This document shows, piece by piece, positions 51,366 through 59,713 of a DNA stretch of 64,000 bases. The notes below the pieces were generated by a model. That model saw nothing but the letters and a program-made list of their open reading frames with translations, was not told where the DNA came from and ran no database searches. Origin of the DNA: Crystallibacter sulfonylureivorans_A (lineage in GTDB: Bacteria; Actinomycetota; Actinomycetes; Actinomycetales; Micrococcaceae). The stretch is taken from assembly GCF_047607445.1 (NCBI RefSeq), contig NZ_JBLKRT010000018.1:1-64000 (forward strand). Direction: 5' to 3'. Within the stretch, counting starts at the first letter, position 1. Each line of letters begins with the position of its first letter. Both the position numbers and the translations under genes were made by a program.

Positions 51366-52189
51366 TGCACGCCTCATCGATCGATCTCGCCCACCCCGAC
51401 GGTGCCGCCGTCACAAAACCGGGCCTGGGAAAAATCGTCCAAGATACAAGGTTCGTGTTTTGGCGGGAGCTGCTGCTGGTTCTGCGGGATCCGTTCTCGC
51501 TGGTCTTTTCGCTGCTGCAGCCGCTGATTTTCCTGGCACTGTTCGGTCCCCTGCTCGGCGCCGCCGTTGGCACTGAGGCTTTCGGCGGGGAGAGCTCGCT
51601 GCAGTGGTTCCTGCCCGGCGTCGTCGTGATGATCTCCCTCTTCGGCACCACCATGACCGGATCCAACCTGCAGTACGAATTGATGACCGGATCCTACGAG
51701 CGGATTCTGGCCACGCCGTTGTCCCGGTCCTCGCTGATGATAGGGCGGGCGCTGAAGGAATGGGCGCCGCTGGTGGTACAAGGGTTGCTGATCGCGCTGG
51801 TCTGCATCCCGTTCGGATTCGTTTTTTATCCGTTGCACGTGCTCCTGGGCCTGCTCATTTTGGGAATCTTTGGGATCGGGATTGGTGCGCTCTCCTACAC
51901 CTTGGCCCTGATGACCCAAGGGACCGAATGGGTCTTCTGGGGCGTGCAGCAAACCCTGCTCTTCCCGTTGATGATCCTCTCCGGCATCATGCTGCCGATC
52001 GAGGCAGGGCCCGGCTGGATGCAGGTGCTGAGCCGGTACAACCCGCTCACCTATCTGGTCAACGCCGAACGGGAACTCTTCGCCGGCACCGTCGGCACGG
52101 ATGTGCTGTGGGGTCTGCTGGCCGCGGTGCTGACGGCCGCCGTCGGGCTGGCGATCGGCATCCGCACCACCAGGAAACAGACCATATGA
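51365..52189 (+). CDS. ABC-2 type permease, DrrB-like
   Basis: A 274-residue membrane protein with six hydrophobic helices (for example LLQPLIFLALFGPLLGAAVG and WVFWGVQQTLLFPLMILSGI). The LSRYNPLTYLVNAERELFAG motif near residue 222 is the hallmark of ABC-2 permeases of the DrrB class. It pairs with the ATPase immediately upstream (TAATG overlap). Its stop overlaps the next gene's ATG (ATATGA), so three genes are likely co-translated. Confidence 0.92.
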   Translation: MHASSIDLAHPDGAAVTKPGLGKIVQDTRFVFWRELLLVLRDPFSLVFSLLQPLIFLALFGPLLGAAVGTEAFGGESSLQWFLPGVVVMISLFGTTMTGSNLQYELMTGSYERILATPLSRSSLMIGRALKEWAPLVVQGLLIALVCIPFGFVFYPLHVLLGLLILGIFGIGIGALSYTLALMTQGTEWVFWGVQQTLLFPLMILSGIMLPIEAGPGWMQVLSRYNPLTYLVNAERELFAGTVGTDVLWGLLAAVLTAAVGLAIGIRTTRKQTI

Positions 52190-53196
52190 AACCGCACCTG
52201 AGTGGCGGGGCCGCAGCACAGCCACCCGTCGCGCGGCAGATCGGCGCCGTCCCGCCGCTGGTCCTCGCGGCCATCGCCGTGACTGTGTTGGCGTGGGCCA
52301 GCGCGTTCATCGTGATCCGCGGCGTGTTGCCGCATTTCGGGCCCGGTCCGCTCAGCCTGCTGCGGCTCGCCATCGGCGCGGCCGCACTGGCCGTGCTGCT
52401 GATTGGCCGGCCCTGGGTGAAGCCGAACCGCAGGGCGTGGCTGCTGATCATCGGTTGCGGCCTCATGTGGTTCGGCGTCTACAACTTTGCCCTCAACACC
52501 GCCGAGCAGACGCTCGACGGCGGCACTACCGCCATGATCGTCAATTTCGCCCCCATCCTGACGGCATTGGGCGCCGGACTGTTCCTGCGGGAAGGCATTC
52601 CCGGCTGGCTGGCGGTCGGTGCCGGCGTGGCCTTCCTGGGCGTGGTCCTGATTGGCTTCGGCACTGGCGGCGGCGCCGCCGGAGGGACCGGACTGCTGTG
52701 GGCGCTAGCGGCGGCGTTGACCTATTCGGCCGGCGTGTTGCTGCAGAAGCCAGCGCTCGGCAGCGTTCCCCCGAGCCAAGTCACCTGGCTGGCCTGCACC
52801 GTCGGGGCGGTCTCATCGCTGCCCTTCGCCGGCGAACTCCTGGCCGACCTGGCCAGTGCGCCGGCGGCAGCGACCATGGGAGTGGTGTATTTGGGCATTG
52901 TTCCCACTGCGCTGGCTTTCAGCACGTGGGGTTATGCCCTGGCGCGGATGCCGGCCGGGCAATTGAGCGTTTCCTCCTACCTGGTTCCACCGGTTGCCAT
53001 CCTGCTCGGATGGCTGTTCCTCGGGGAAGTTCCGTCGGCGGTGGCCATAGTCGGCGGCATGGTCTGCCTGCTGGGCGTGGCCCTTTCCCGCCGGCGCGGC
53101 CGGCTGGCGGGGCCGTCAGCCGCCGACGCCAACGCTGCCGAGGGTCCGCAGCCGGCTGGCAATGCGGGAGACGTCCACCGCGGACGGGCTGGCTGA
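52186..53196 (+). CDS. EamA/DMT-superfamily transporter
   Basis: A 336-residue inner-membrane protein with ten helices in two EamA repeats: the first from about residue 25 (VLAAIAVTVLAWASAFIVIRG), the second from about 165 (LLWALAAALTYSAGVLL). LVPPVAILLGWLFLGEVPS is the conserved end of the second repeat. Family members export metabolites or drugs. ATG 52186 overlaps the permease stop. The last 81 bp overlap the 3' end of the convergent ZapE-like gene, where the protein tail is low-complexity. Substrate unknown. Confidence 0.88.
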   Translation: MKPHLSGGAAAQPPVARQIGAVPPLVLAAIAVTVLAWASAFIVIRGVLPHFGPGPLSLLRLAIGAAALAVLLIGRPWVKPNRRAWLLIIGCGLMWFGVYNFALNTAEQTLDGGTTAMIVNFAPILTALGAGLFLREGIPGWLAVGAGVAFLGVVLIGFGTGGGAAGGTGLLWALAAALTYSAGVLLQKPALGSVPPSQVTWLACTVGAVSSLPFAGELLADLASAPAAATMGVVYLGIVPTALAFSTWGYALARMPAGQLSVSSYLVPPVAILLGWLFLGEVPSAVAIVGGMVCLLGVALSRRRGRLAGPSAADANAAEGPQPAGNAGDVHRGRAG

Positions 53197-54267
53197 CGGC
53201 CCCAGATCCAGCGGCTCAGCGCAAATGAGCGTCAACGGCACGTCTGCGTCATAGAGGATGTCCACGATATTGCTCAAGCGCTGCCATCCATTCATGCTGA
53301 TGTCCCCGCGGCCCGGCACTCCGGAAATGATCCAGTGGGCCGAGTGCGGCAGCAGGGCCAAATAGTCGGAGGCCGCCGTGGGGCTTTCGCACAGATCCTG
53401 AAAATCGAACCAGGCTTCATCCGCCGTGCACCGGAGCGCAGGGAGCGGCTGGCTCCCCGGCCGCAGCTCACGGGCCTCGGGCGCGGCCGGCCACGTCAGG
53501 CCGGCTTCGGCGATCCGCGGGTCGTTGGGGCCTTCCGGGGCGAGCACCATGGCGCCGTCGCTGAATCGCTGGGGGCGGGCGCCGCCGTCGTTATTCCGGC
53601 CGCTGGGCCGGCCGGCGGACAGCGTTCGGTAGTCCAGGGGGCCGGCGACGGAGGCAACGTGCATGGTGCTGCGGATCAGCGCAATCGTCGGCTCGAACAG
53701 GGAGTGGAAGTTCTCGCTGGGCATTAGCCGCTCGGGCGGATAGTTGGAGGTGGCCACCAGGGTGATGCCGCGGCGGTGGATCTCACGCAGCAGCCGCGCC
53801 AGCAGTTGTCCGTCGCCTGGATCATGGACGTGGAACTCGTCCACGACCAGCAGAGAACAGTCCTTGAGCAAGGTGGCAATGGCCATGTCGACGGCGCTGG
53901 TTCCCGGCGGCCGGGCAGCCGGATCCTGCGCATCGCGCCGGTGGGCGTGCAATTGGCGGAAGAGGTCGTGGAAGTGCCAGCGCTTTTTCTCCGGCAGGTC
54001 CAGCGCTTCGAAGAACTCTCGGGCCAGCCAGCTTTTGCCCCGGCCCACCGGCCCCCACAGGTAGAGCCCGCGCCGCCTGGCCGGAAGCGCCAGTGTAGTG
54101 CCCGCCGTCAACGAGGCACCGGCATTGGCCAGCAACCGCACCGCCTCCTGCTGGTCACCATCCAGGCGGAAGCCGGCAGCGGAAGCAGATCGTTCGAAAT
54201 GGTCCAGCAGGCGCCGCCGGGTGCGCGCCTTGCCGGGCCGGACCGCCGCAGTGTTTCCCGCGTCCAC
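53116..54267 (-). CDS. zapE: ZapE/AFG1-like ATPase
   Basis: A 383-residue P-loop ATPase of the AFG1/ZapE family, linked in E. coli to cell division. Walker A is LWGPVGRGKSWLA (near residue 72); Walker B is SLLVVDEFHVHD (near 138), and a sensor-like Asn sits in TLVATSNYPPERLMP. GTG 54267 is chosen: AAGGAGG lies six bases upstream, much better than the ATG ten codons earlier. It ends by overlapping the EamA gene from the opposite strand. The protein is typical in length; the E. coli role may not carry over exactly. Confidence 0.87.
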   Translation of the reverse strand: MDAGNTAAVRPGKARTRRRLLDHFERSASAAGFRLDGDQQEAVRLLANAGASLTAGTTLALPARRRGLYLWGPVGRGKSWLAREFFEALDLPEKKRWHFHDLFRQLHAHRRDAQDPAARPPGTSAVDMAIATLLKDCSLLVVDEFHVHDPGDGQLLARLLREIHRRGITLVATSNYPPERLMPSENFHSLFEPTIALIRSTMHVASVAGPLDYRTLSAGRPSGRNNDGGARPQRFSDGAMVLAPEGPNDPRIAEAGLTWPAAPEARELRPGSQPLPALRCTADEAWFDFQDLCESPTAASDYLALLPHSAHWIISGVPGRGDISMNGWQRLSNIVDILYDADVPLTLICAEPLDLGPSASPSAVDVSRIASRLRTLGSVGVGG

Positions 54268-54381
54268 GCAGGCCCTCCTTCTCCCGATCCGCCGCAACGC
54301 TGAGCCTCAGGCTGCTGTCGATTCCATGCGTTCAGCCGCTCCGGCCGGGAACCAGCTTAACAGCGCAGGGTTTTAACGGCG

Positions 54382-54425
54382 GCAGGGCGCCCCGGCTCCC
54401 TTCCGGGAAGCACGGAGCGCCCTGC
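54382..54425 (-). terminator. Hairpin after the FMN reductase gene
   Basis: GCAGGGCGC (54382-54390) and GCGCCCTGC (54417-54425) close a longer imperfect stem around CTTCCGGG. On the minus strand it lies about 45 bp beyond the reductase stop and is followed by CGCCGTTAAAA, so it is only a moderate terminator candidate. Confidence 0.5.
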
Positions 54426-54467
54426 TGCGCGGAGCGTCAGGCAGCCAGCGGCCGCCGGTTCCGCAGG

Positions 54468-55043
54468 TTAGTTGGCAGCGACAGCGGCGGCGCGGACAGA
54501 CTCCATGGCCTTGGTCCACGGGACCAGCTGGTCGATCATCGGGGCCAGGGTGCCGGCGTTCTGCTCGGTCGGCTTGAAATCGGCAAAGTTCTCGAAATCG
54601 GTGAAGAGCGAGAACATGACCTGGTTGCGCACGTGGGCGATCTGCAGTTCGGACAGGATGTTGCGCAGGTGCTCGGCGGCGCGGGCGCCACCCATCGAAC
54701 CGTAGGACACGATGCCGGCAGCCTTGTTGTTGAACTCGACGTTCAGGTAGGACAGGGCGTTGGTCAGGGCCGGGGTGACGGTGTGGTTGTACTCGCCGGT
54801 GACGAAGATGAAGCCGTCGAACTCGCTGATCTTGGCCGACCAGGTCTTGGTGTGGTCGTTCTGGTAGTTCTGGTAGGCGGCCGGGTAAGCTTCGTCCAGC
54901 AGGGGCAGGTTGAAGTCGGCGATGTCGACAACCTCGAACTCGGCGTCGGTGCGGCCGGCTGCCTGGGCGAGAACCCAGTCGGCAACCTGCTTGTTGACTC
55001 GACCCGGACGGGTGCTGCCGGTGACGATAGCGATCTTGGTCAT
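54468..55043 (-). CDS. NAD(P)H-dependent FMN reductase family protein
   Basis: A 191-residue flavodoxin-fold reductase: IAIVTGSTRPGRVNKQVADW binds FMN phosphate (residues 4-23), then FIFVTGEYNHTVTPALTNAL, the loop that contacts the flavin ring, and GIVSYGSMGGARAAEHLR. Relatives reduce quinones, azo dyes or chromate. ATG 55043 follows AAGGGG. It is divergent from a MarR regulator gene across a region with paired operator-like palindromes, so derepression by an electrophile or oxidant is likely. Confidence 0.92.
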   Translation of the reverse strand: MTKIAIVTGSTRPGRVNKQVADWVLAQAAGRTDAEFEVVDIADFNLPLLDEAYPAAYQNYQNDHTKTWSAKISEFDGFIFVTGEYNHTVTPALTNALSYLNVEFNNKAAGIVSYGSMGGARAAEHLRNILSELQIAHVRNQVMFSLFTDFENFADFKPTEQNAGTLAPMIDQLVPWTKAMESVRAAAVAAN

Positions 55044-55084
55044 GAATGAACCCCTTCGAGGTCTGGTCCCGACGTGCCGATGTT

Positions 55085-55146
55085 GTTGACACGTCATGGT
55101 TTTGTTGACACGTCAATGATGCAGGACGCAAACTTGAATTGTCAAC
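55085..55146. promoter_or_regulatory. Repeated MarR-type operator in the divergent promoter
   Basis: GTTGACACGTCA occurs at 55085-55096 and again at 55104-55115, the second extended to the near-palindrome TTGAC-AC-GTCAA. The spacing of 19 bp puts them on nearly the same helix face. A weaker TTGAATTGTCAA follows at about 55134-55145, just before the regulator start. These are the best candidates for MarR binding. Confidence 0.75.
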
Positions 55147-55168
55147 TAAGGGCGAGAAAGGGAACAGC

Positions 55169-55660
55169 GTGAACTCCGAAACCCGTTGGTTGGACGATCA
55201 CGAGCAGGAGATCTGGCGCGCCTTCCGCGAATTGCTCTGGGGCTTCGAGTCGGCCTTGGATCGGCAGTTGCAGCGGGACTCCGACCTCTCCGCAGTGGAG
55301 TATTCGGTTCTGGCCTCCCTGTCGGAGGCCGAGGATGGCGTCATGCGGGCGCGGGACATCGCCCAGCAACTGGACTGGGAGCGAAGCCGGCTGTCCCACC
55401 TGCTCAAGCGAATGGAAGCCCGCGGGCTGGTGGAGCGGGTAGCGTGCCCCACCGACGCCCGCGGTTTCAACGTCTCAATGACCGAGGCCGGCTGGAGTCT
55501 CATCCACCAGGCAGCGCCCGGCCACGTGACCTTTGTGCGGGAGAACGTTTTTGATCCGCTCTCGGCCGCGGAGCGCGAGGCACTGCTCTCGGCAACCACC
55601 AAGATCCAGCAGTCCGTCCGCGACGCCGGCCTCTGGGGGAACACCGGAAAGACGTCCTGA
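55169..55660 (+). CDS. MarR-family transcription regulator
   Basis: A 163-residue winged helix regulator. The recognition region is RARDIAQQLDWERSRLSHLL (about residues 62-81), followed by the wing VERVACPTDARGFNVSMTEAG. Dimerisation helices flank it. GTG 55169 has AAAGGGA eight bases upstream; a TTG ten codons earlier is possible but lies within the operator-like sequence. It most likely represses itself and the divergent FMN reductase. No cysteine sits in the usual redox-sensing place, so the inducer is not evident. Confidence 0.92.
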   Translation: MNSETRWLDDHEQEIWRAFRELLWGFESALDRQLQRDSDLSAVEYSVLASLSEAEDGVMRARDIAQQLDWERSRLSHLLKRMEARGLVERVACPTDARGFNVSMTEAGWSLIHQAAPGHVTFVRENVFDPLSAAEREALLSATTKIQQSVRDAGLWGNTGKTS

Positions 55661-55715
55661 CCGGAAACTCTCTCGGGGCGGCAGGACGCCTTGGCCCTGT
55701 CGTCCTGACCGGAAA
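55642..55715. repeat. Short direct repeats after marR
   Basis: CGTCCTGACCGGAAA occurs at 55653-55667 and again at 55701-55715, with a partial ACCGGAAAGACG at 55642-55653. The first copy spans the regulator stop codon. It lies between convergent genes. No hairpin with a T tract is clear. Confidence 0.6.
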
Positions 55716-55735
55716 GACGCGCTGGGCGGCATCGG

Positions 55736-57652
55736 TCACTCCAGGATTTCGGAAACCTCCAGCCACTCCATTTCCAGGCCTTCCTTCTCCTCGGCGATCT
55801 CCTGCAGCTTCCGGTTCATCTCCGCCAGCCCGGAAAAATCGACGTCGGCCTTGGCGCCGGCCGCGTCCATCTGCTCTTTGAGCTTGGCCTCCTGCTGGCC
55901 CAGCTTGCCCAGCTGGCGTTCAATCCGGTTGAGGTCCTTCTTCGCCTGACGCTTGTCCGCTTCGGAGTGCACGGTTCCGGCAGTCGTTTCGACAGAGCCG
56001 CTGCTGCCGGCCGGAACCGCCGAGGACTTGCCGGCCAGCGCCGCTTCGCGCAGCTCAAGGTACTGGTCCACTCCGCCAGGCAGCCCGCGGAGCTTGCCGT
56101 CGCCCAGCAGGGCCATCTGGTGGTCTGTCACCCGTTCCAGCAGGTACCGGTCGTGCGAGACCACCACCAGCGTGCCCGGCCATCCGTCCAGCACGTCCTC
56201 CACCGCTGCCAGCGTGTCGGTATCAAGGTCGTTGGTGGGCTCGTCCAGCATCAGCACGTTGGGCTCGCCGACCAACAGCCGCAGCAACTGCAGCCGCCGC
56301 CGCTCGCCGCCGGAGAGGTCCCGCACCGGCGTCCACTGCTTCTCTTTGGAGAAGCCGAGCTGTTCCACCAGTTGCCCGGCTGATACCTCGCGCCCGCCGA
56401 TGTTGAAGACCTGGCGTTCGCGCTGGATCACTTCCACAACCCGCAGGTCCAAGACATCGTCGAGTTCGCGGACCTCCTGGGTCAGCATGGCGGTCTGCAC
56501 CGTCTTGCCCCGCTTCACCTTGCCGGTGGTCGGCTCGATTTCTCCGTTGAGCAGCCGCAGCAGGGTGGTCTTGCCTGCGCCGTTGACGCCCACCAGGCCA
56601 AGCCGTTCGCCCGGTGCCAGCCGCAGGGTGATGTTGTCGAAGAGCGGACTGGATCCACCGTCGAGATCTCCACGCGCTCGTTCCTCGCTTGGTCGATCAC
56701 CGGGGCGCGCTCGTTCCTCGCTTGGTCGATCACCGGGGCGCGCTCGATCACTGGGCCGGGGCGGCGGGGTGTAAGTCACATGTTCAAGATCCAGCACGTC
56801 CTTGCCCAGCCGGGCGGTGGCCATCTTGTTCAGCGCCACGGTATCCCGGGGCTCGGGCACGTCGGCGATTAGTTCGTTGGCGGCTTCGATCCGGAACTTC
56901 GGCTTCGCGGTCCGGGCCGGCGCCCCGCGGCGCAGCCAGGCCAGCTCCTTCTTGACCAGCTGCTGCCGTTTCCCTTCGACGACGGCGGCCATCCGGTTGC
57001 GTTCGGCACGGGCCAGAACGTAGGCGGCATATCCGCCGTCGAACGGGTCGACGACGCCGTCGTGGACTTCCCACGTGCGGGTGCACACTTCGTCCAGGAA
57101 CCAGCGGTCGTGGGTGACCACCAGGAAGGCACCCTCATTCGGGCGCCACCGGGTCTTAAGGTGCCGCGCCAGCCATGCCACGCCCTCGACGTCGAGGTGG
57201 TTGGTCGGCTCGTCGAGCATGATCACGTCATGCGGCTCGATCAGCAGCTTGGCGAGGGCCACCCGGCGCCGCTGCCCGCCGGACAATGAGGACACGGTGG
57301 CATGCCAGTCGACGTCGCCCACCAGCCCGTCCATGATTTCGCGGATGCGGGGGTTCGACGCCCACTCGTGCTCGGCTGCCTCGCCCACGATGGCCACGCC
57401 AACCGGCAGGTCGCCGTCGAGTACGTCCTGCTGGTCCAGGTAGCCCACGTTGACGTCGCCGCGTTTGGTGACCCGGCCGTCGTCGGGTGTGCTGCGCTGC
57501 GACAGCAGCCGCATCAGGGTGGACTTGCCGTCGCCATTGCGCCCCACCATGCCAATCCGGTCGCCTTCGTTCAGGCCGAGGGACACCGAATCCAGGATGG
57601 TGCGGGTGGCAAAGGAGACGCTGACGTTTTCTGCGCCGAGCAAGTGGACCAA
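55736..57652 (-). CDS. ABC-F family ATPase
   Basis: A 638-residue soluble protein with two ABC ATPase domains and no membrane segment, as in ABC-F translation factors. Domain 1: GMVGRNGDGKSTLMRLLS (about residues 33-50), LSGGQRRRVALAKLL, VIMLDEPTNHLD. Domain 2: GLVGVNGAGKTTLLRLL (about 345-361), LSGGERRRLQLLRLL, VLMLDEPTNDLD. A Lys/Glu coiled coil ends the protein. The segment before domain 2 holds an 11-residue duplicated stretch (annotated separately). The TTG at 57652 begins the family-typical MVHLLGAENVSVSF, though its ribosome site is weak. Role: likely ribosome-associated; resistance is possible but not shown. Confidence 0.92.
   Translation of the reverse strand: MVHLLGAENVSVSFATRTILDSVSLGLNEGDRIGMVGRNGDGKSTLMRLLSQRSTPDDGRVTKRGDVNVGYLDQQDVLDGDLPVGVAIVGEAAEHEWASNPRIREIMDGLVGDVDWHATVSSLSGGQRRRVALAKLLIEPHDVIMLDEPTNHLDVEGVAWLARHLKTRWRPNEGAFLVVTHDRWFLDEVCTRTWEVHDGVVDPFDGGYAAYVLARAERNRMAAVVEGKRQQLVKKELAWLRRGAPARTAKPKFRIEAANELIADVPEPRDTVALNKMATARLGKDVLDLEHVTYTPPPRPSDRARPGDRPSEERARPGDRPSEERARGDLDGGSSPLFDNITLRLAPGERLGLVGVNGAGKTTLLRLLNGEIEPTTGKVKRGKTVQTAMLTQEVRELDDVLDLRVVEVIQRERQVFNIGGREVSAGQLVEQLGFSKEKQWTPVRDLSGGERRRLQLLRLLVGEPNVLMLDEPTNDLDTDTLAAVEDVLDGWPGTLVVVSHDRYLLERVTDHQMALLGDGKLRGLPGGVDQYLELREAALAGKSSAVPAGSSGSVETTAGTVHSEADKRQAKKDLNRIERQLGKLGQQEAKLKEQMDAAGAKADVDFSGLAEMNRKLQEIAEEKEGLEMEWLEVSEILE
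56674..56751 (-). repeat. 33-bp tandem repeat inside the ABC-F gene
   Basis: Two identical 33-bp units (56674-56706 and 56707-56739) and a third partial unit with an internal deletion (from 56740). Being a multiple of three it adds the 11-residue repeat ARPGDRPSEER to the region before ATPase domain 2 without shifting the frame. Copy number may vary between strains. Confidence 0.9.
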
Positions 57653-57723
57653 GGATGCTGCTTTCTGTTGCTTTGACGGAGTGCTTCAGGCGGACCGCAG
57701 GCTGGCCTCGCGCGGGCGGGGCG

Positions 57724-58659
57724 TCAGGCCATAATGCGGGCGCCGTGTACCGGTCCGCGGACCGGCAAGGCAACCACACCGGCGACGTCCGAGAGCCGCT
57801 GTGCCAGTTCTGCCGCTTCCTGTCGTCCTGCGGTCAGGAAGGCGACGGTGGGGCCGGAACCGGAAACCAGTCCGGCCAGCGCGCCTTCGCCCCGGCCCAG
57901 TTCAAGGATATCGGCAAGCTCGGGTGCCAGTTCGATGGCTGCCTCCTGCAGGTCATTGTGCAAACAACCCGCCAGCTGGTGGACGTCGCCGGCCTGCATC
58001 GCCTGCAGAATCGCCGGCTCCACCTGTTCGGGCTCGGCCGGCACTTCTCCGCGGCGGGCCCGCAGGTCGTCCGCCACGGCATAAACCTTGGGCGTGGACA
58101 GACCGAACGAGGCCGGAACCAGCACCCAGTGCATTTCGCTGCGCGCCAGCGCCGGAGTCAAACGGTCCCCCACCCCGAGTCCGACGGCAACTCCGCCGTG
58201 CAGCGCGAACGGCACGTCCGCGCCGAGTCCGCCGGCCAGCCCGATCAGTTCATCGCGCGAGTAGCCGGTGTTCCACAGCGCGCTGCAGGCCACCAGGGCG
58301 GCAGCCGCGTCGGCGGACCCGCCGCCCATCCCGCCCGCGATGGGGACCCGTTTGGTGATGTCCAGGTGCACGCCCTGCGGATGGCCGGAGGTTTCGCGGA
58401 TCAGTTCCGCGGCCTGCACGGCCAGGTTGGAGGCGTCCAGCGGGATGCCGTCCAGGTCGAAGTCGAGTCCTGCTCCATTGCGCACACTTACCGTAATGGC
58501 CTCGTCGTCGCGTGCCGTGGCAGTGACTTCCTCGTAGAGCGACAACGCCAGATAAACGCTGGCCACCGAGTGGTAGCCGTCCGGCCGGGGACCGCCCACC
58601 CGGAAGGAGACGTTGATCTTTCCCGGCGCCATCACGCGGACCGGACGTGTTCTGCTCAT
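57724..58659 (-). CDS. ispE: 4-diphosphocytidyl-2-C-methyl-D-erythritol kinase
   Basis: A 311-residue GHMP kinase of the non-mevalonate isoprenoid pathway. It opens VRVMAPGKINVSFRVGGPRP with the conserved Lys and Asn. The ATP-binding loop is PIAGGMGGGSADAAAALVA near residue 108, and VSGSGPTVAFL is the C-terminal family motif. The ATG at 58659 is 12 bp after the rsmA stop, so the pair is co-transcribed. It supplies precursors of undecaprenyl phosphate, the lipid carrier needed by both EPS pathways. Confidence 0.95.
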   Translation of the reverse strand: MSRTRPVRVMAPGKINVSFRVGGPRPDGYHSVASVYLALSLYEEVTATARDDEAITVSVRNGAGLDFDLDGIPLDASNLAVQAAELIRETSGHPQGVHLDITKRVPIAGGMGGGSADAAAALVACSALWNTGYSRDELIGLAGGLGADVPFALHGGVAVGLGVGDRLTPALARSEMHWVLVPASFGLSTPKVYAVADDLRARRGEVPAEPEQVEPAILQAMQAGDVHQLAGCLHNDLQEAAIELAPELADILELGRGEGALAGLVSGSGPTVAFLTAGRQEAAELAQRLSDVAGVVALPVRGPVHGARIMA

Positions 58660-58671
58660 GCCACCATCTTC

Positions 58672-59592
58672 CTAGCCGACCAGCGGATGCTTGAATTCGG
58701 CGATCCGGGCAAAGGCAGCAACATCCAGCACTTCCCCGCGGGCGCTGGGATCCACATTCGCCTGGCGCAGTGCCTCCTCCGCCCGGGCCGCGCTGCCGGC
58801 CCACCCGGCCAAGGCCGCGCGCAGCGTCTTGCGGCGCTGCGCGAAGGCGGCATCAATGACAGCGAAGACTTCGCGGCGCGGGGCACGGGTCACCGGCGGT
58901 TCGCCGCGGGTGAATTCCACCAGGCCTGAGGCGATCTTCGGTGCCGGCCAAAACACGTTCATGCCGATCACCCCCGCCTTGCGCATGCTGCCGTACCACG
59001 CGGCCTTGACGCTGGGAACGCCGTAGATTTTGGAACCGGGCTTGGCCGCCAGCCGGTCGGCCACCTCGTCCTGGACCATGACCAAACCGTGCCGCAGCGA
59101 CGGAAAGTGCTCCAGCAGGTGCAGGACCACGGGCACGGCAACGTTGTAGGGCAGGTTGGCAACCAGGGCGTCCGGTGCCTTCGGCAGTTCGGTGACCTGC
59201 AGCGCGTCAGCCAGCACCACGTCCAACCGGCCGGCAGTCTCGGGGCGCCATTCGGACGCCGTCTGCTCCAGTCGGGCGGCCAGCTTAGGATCGATTTCGA
59301 CGGCGACCACGTGCCCGGCTGCATCCAGCAGTCCCAGCGTGAGGGAGCCAAGGCCGGGACCAACCTCCAGCACGGTCTCGCCGGGCTCCACGTCGGCGGT
59401 GGCCACGATCCGGCGGATGGTATTGCCGTCGATCACGAAGTTCTGGCCGAGGGTCTTGGTCGGCCGAACGTCCAGTTCGGCGGCGAGCCTGCGGATGTCG
59501 GCTGCCCCGAGCAGCGGCTTGGTGGGTGCGGCCGCGGCTTCCCCGTCGTTCTGCCGGGAGCCTCTGCCGGGAGCGGAATGTGGTTCTGTCAC
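58672..59592 (-). CDS. rsmA: 16S rRNA dimethyladenosine transferase
   Basis: A 306-residue SAM-dependent methyltransferase that dimethylates two adjacent adenines near the 3' end of 16S rRNA. Motifs: KTLGQNFVIDGNTIRRIV (about residues 46-63), SAM loop VLEVGPGLGSLTLGLLD, and catalytic NLPYNV near residue 140. VFWPAPKIASGLVEF is the family's C-terminal signature. GTG 59592 is used; the more distant open frame (to 59868) does not resemble the family. The N-terminal 30 residues are low-complexity. It precedes ispE. Confidence 0.94.
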   Translation of the reverse strand: MTEPHSAPGRGSRQNDGEAAAAPTKPLLGAADIRRLAAELDVRPTKTLGQNFVIDGNTIRRIVATADVEPGETVLEVGPGLGSLTLGLLDAAGHVVAVEIDPKLAARLEQTASEWRPETAGRLDVVLADALQVTELPKAPDALVANLPYNVAVPVVLHLLEHFPSLRHGLVMVQDEVADRLAAKPGSKIYGVPSVKAAWYGSMRKAGVIGMNVFWPAPKIASGLVEFTRGEPPVTRAPRREVFAVIDAAFAQRRKTLRAALAGWAGSAARAEEALRQANVDPSARGEVLDVAAFARIAEFKHPLVG

Positions 59593-59713
59593 TGTGCCAT
59601 CGTATCGGTCCGGCGGCCGCTGCCGGGGCGGCCGCCGCTCCGCCGGCTGAGTGCACGTCGGGCCCGGGTAGTGACGCCCGGGCCCGACGAGGGAGGAATG
59701 GCTGGCGGGATGC

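Noticed and set aside
56674..56751. CRISPR-like array
   Set aside because: The units are directly adjacent without spacers and preserve the ABC-F reading frame.
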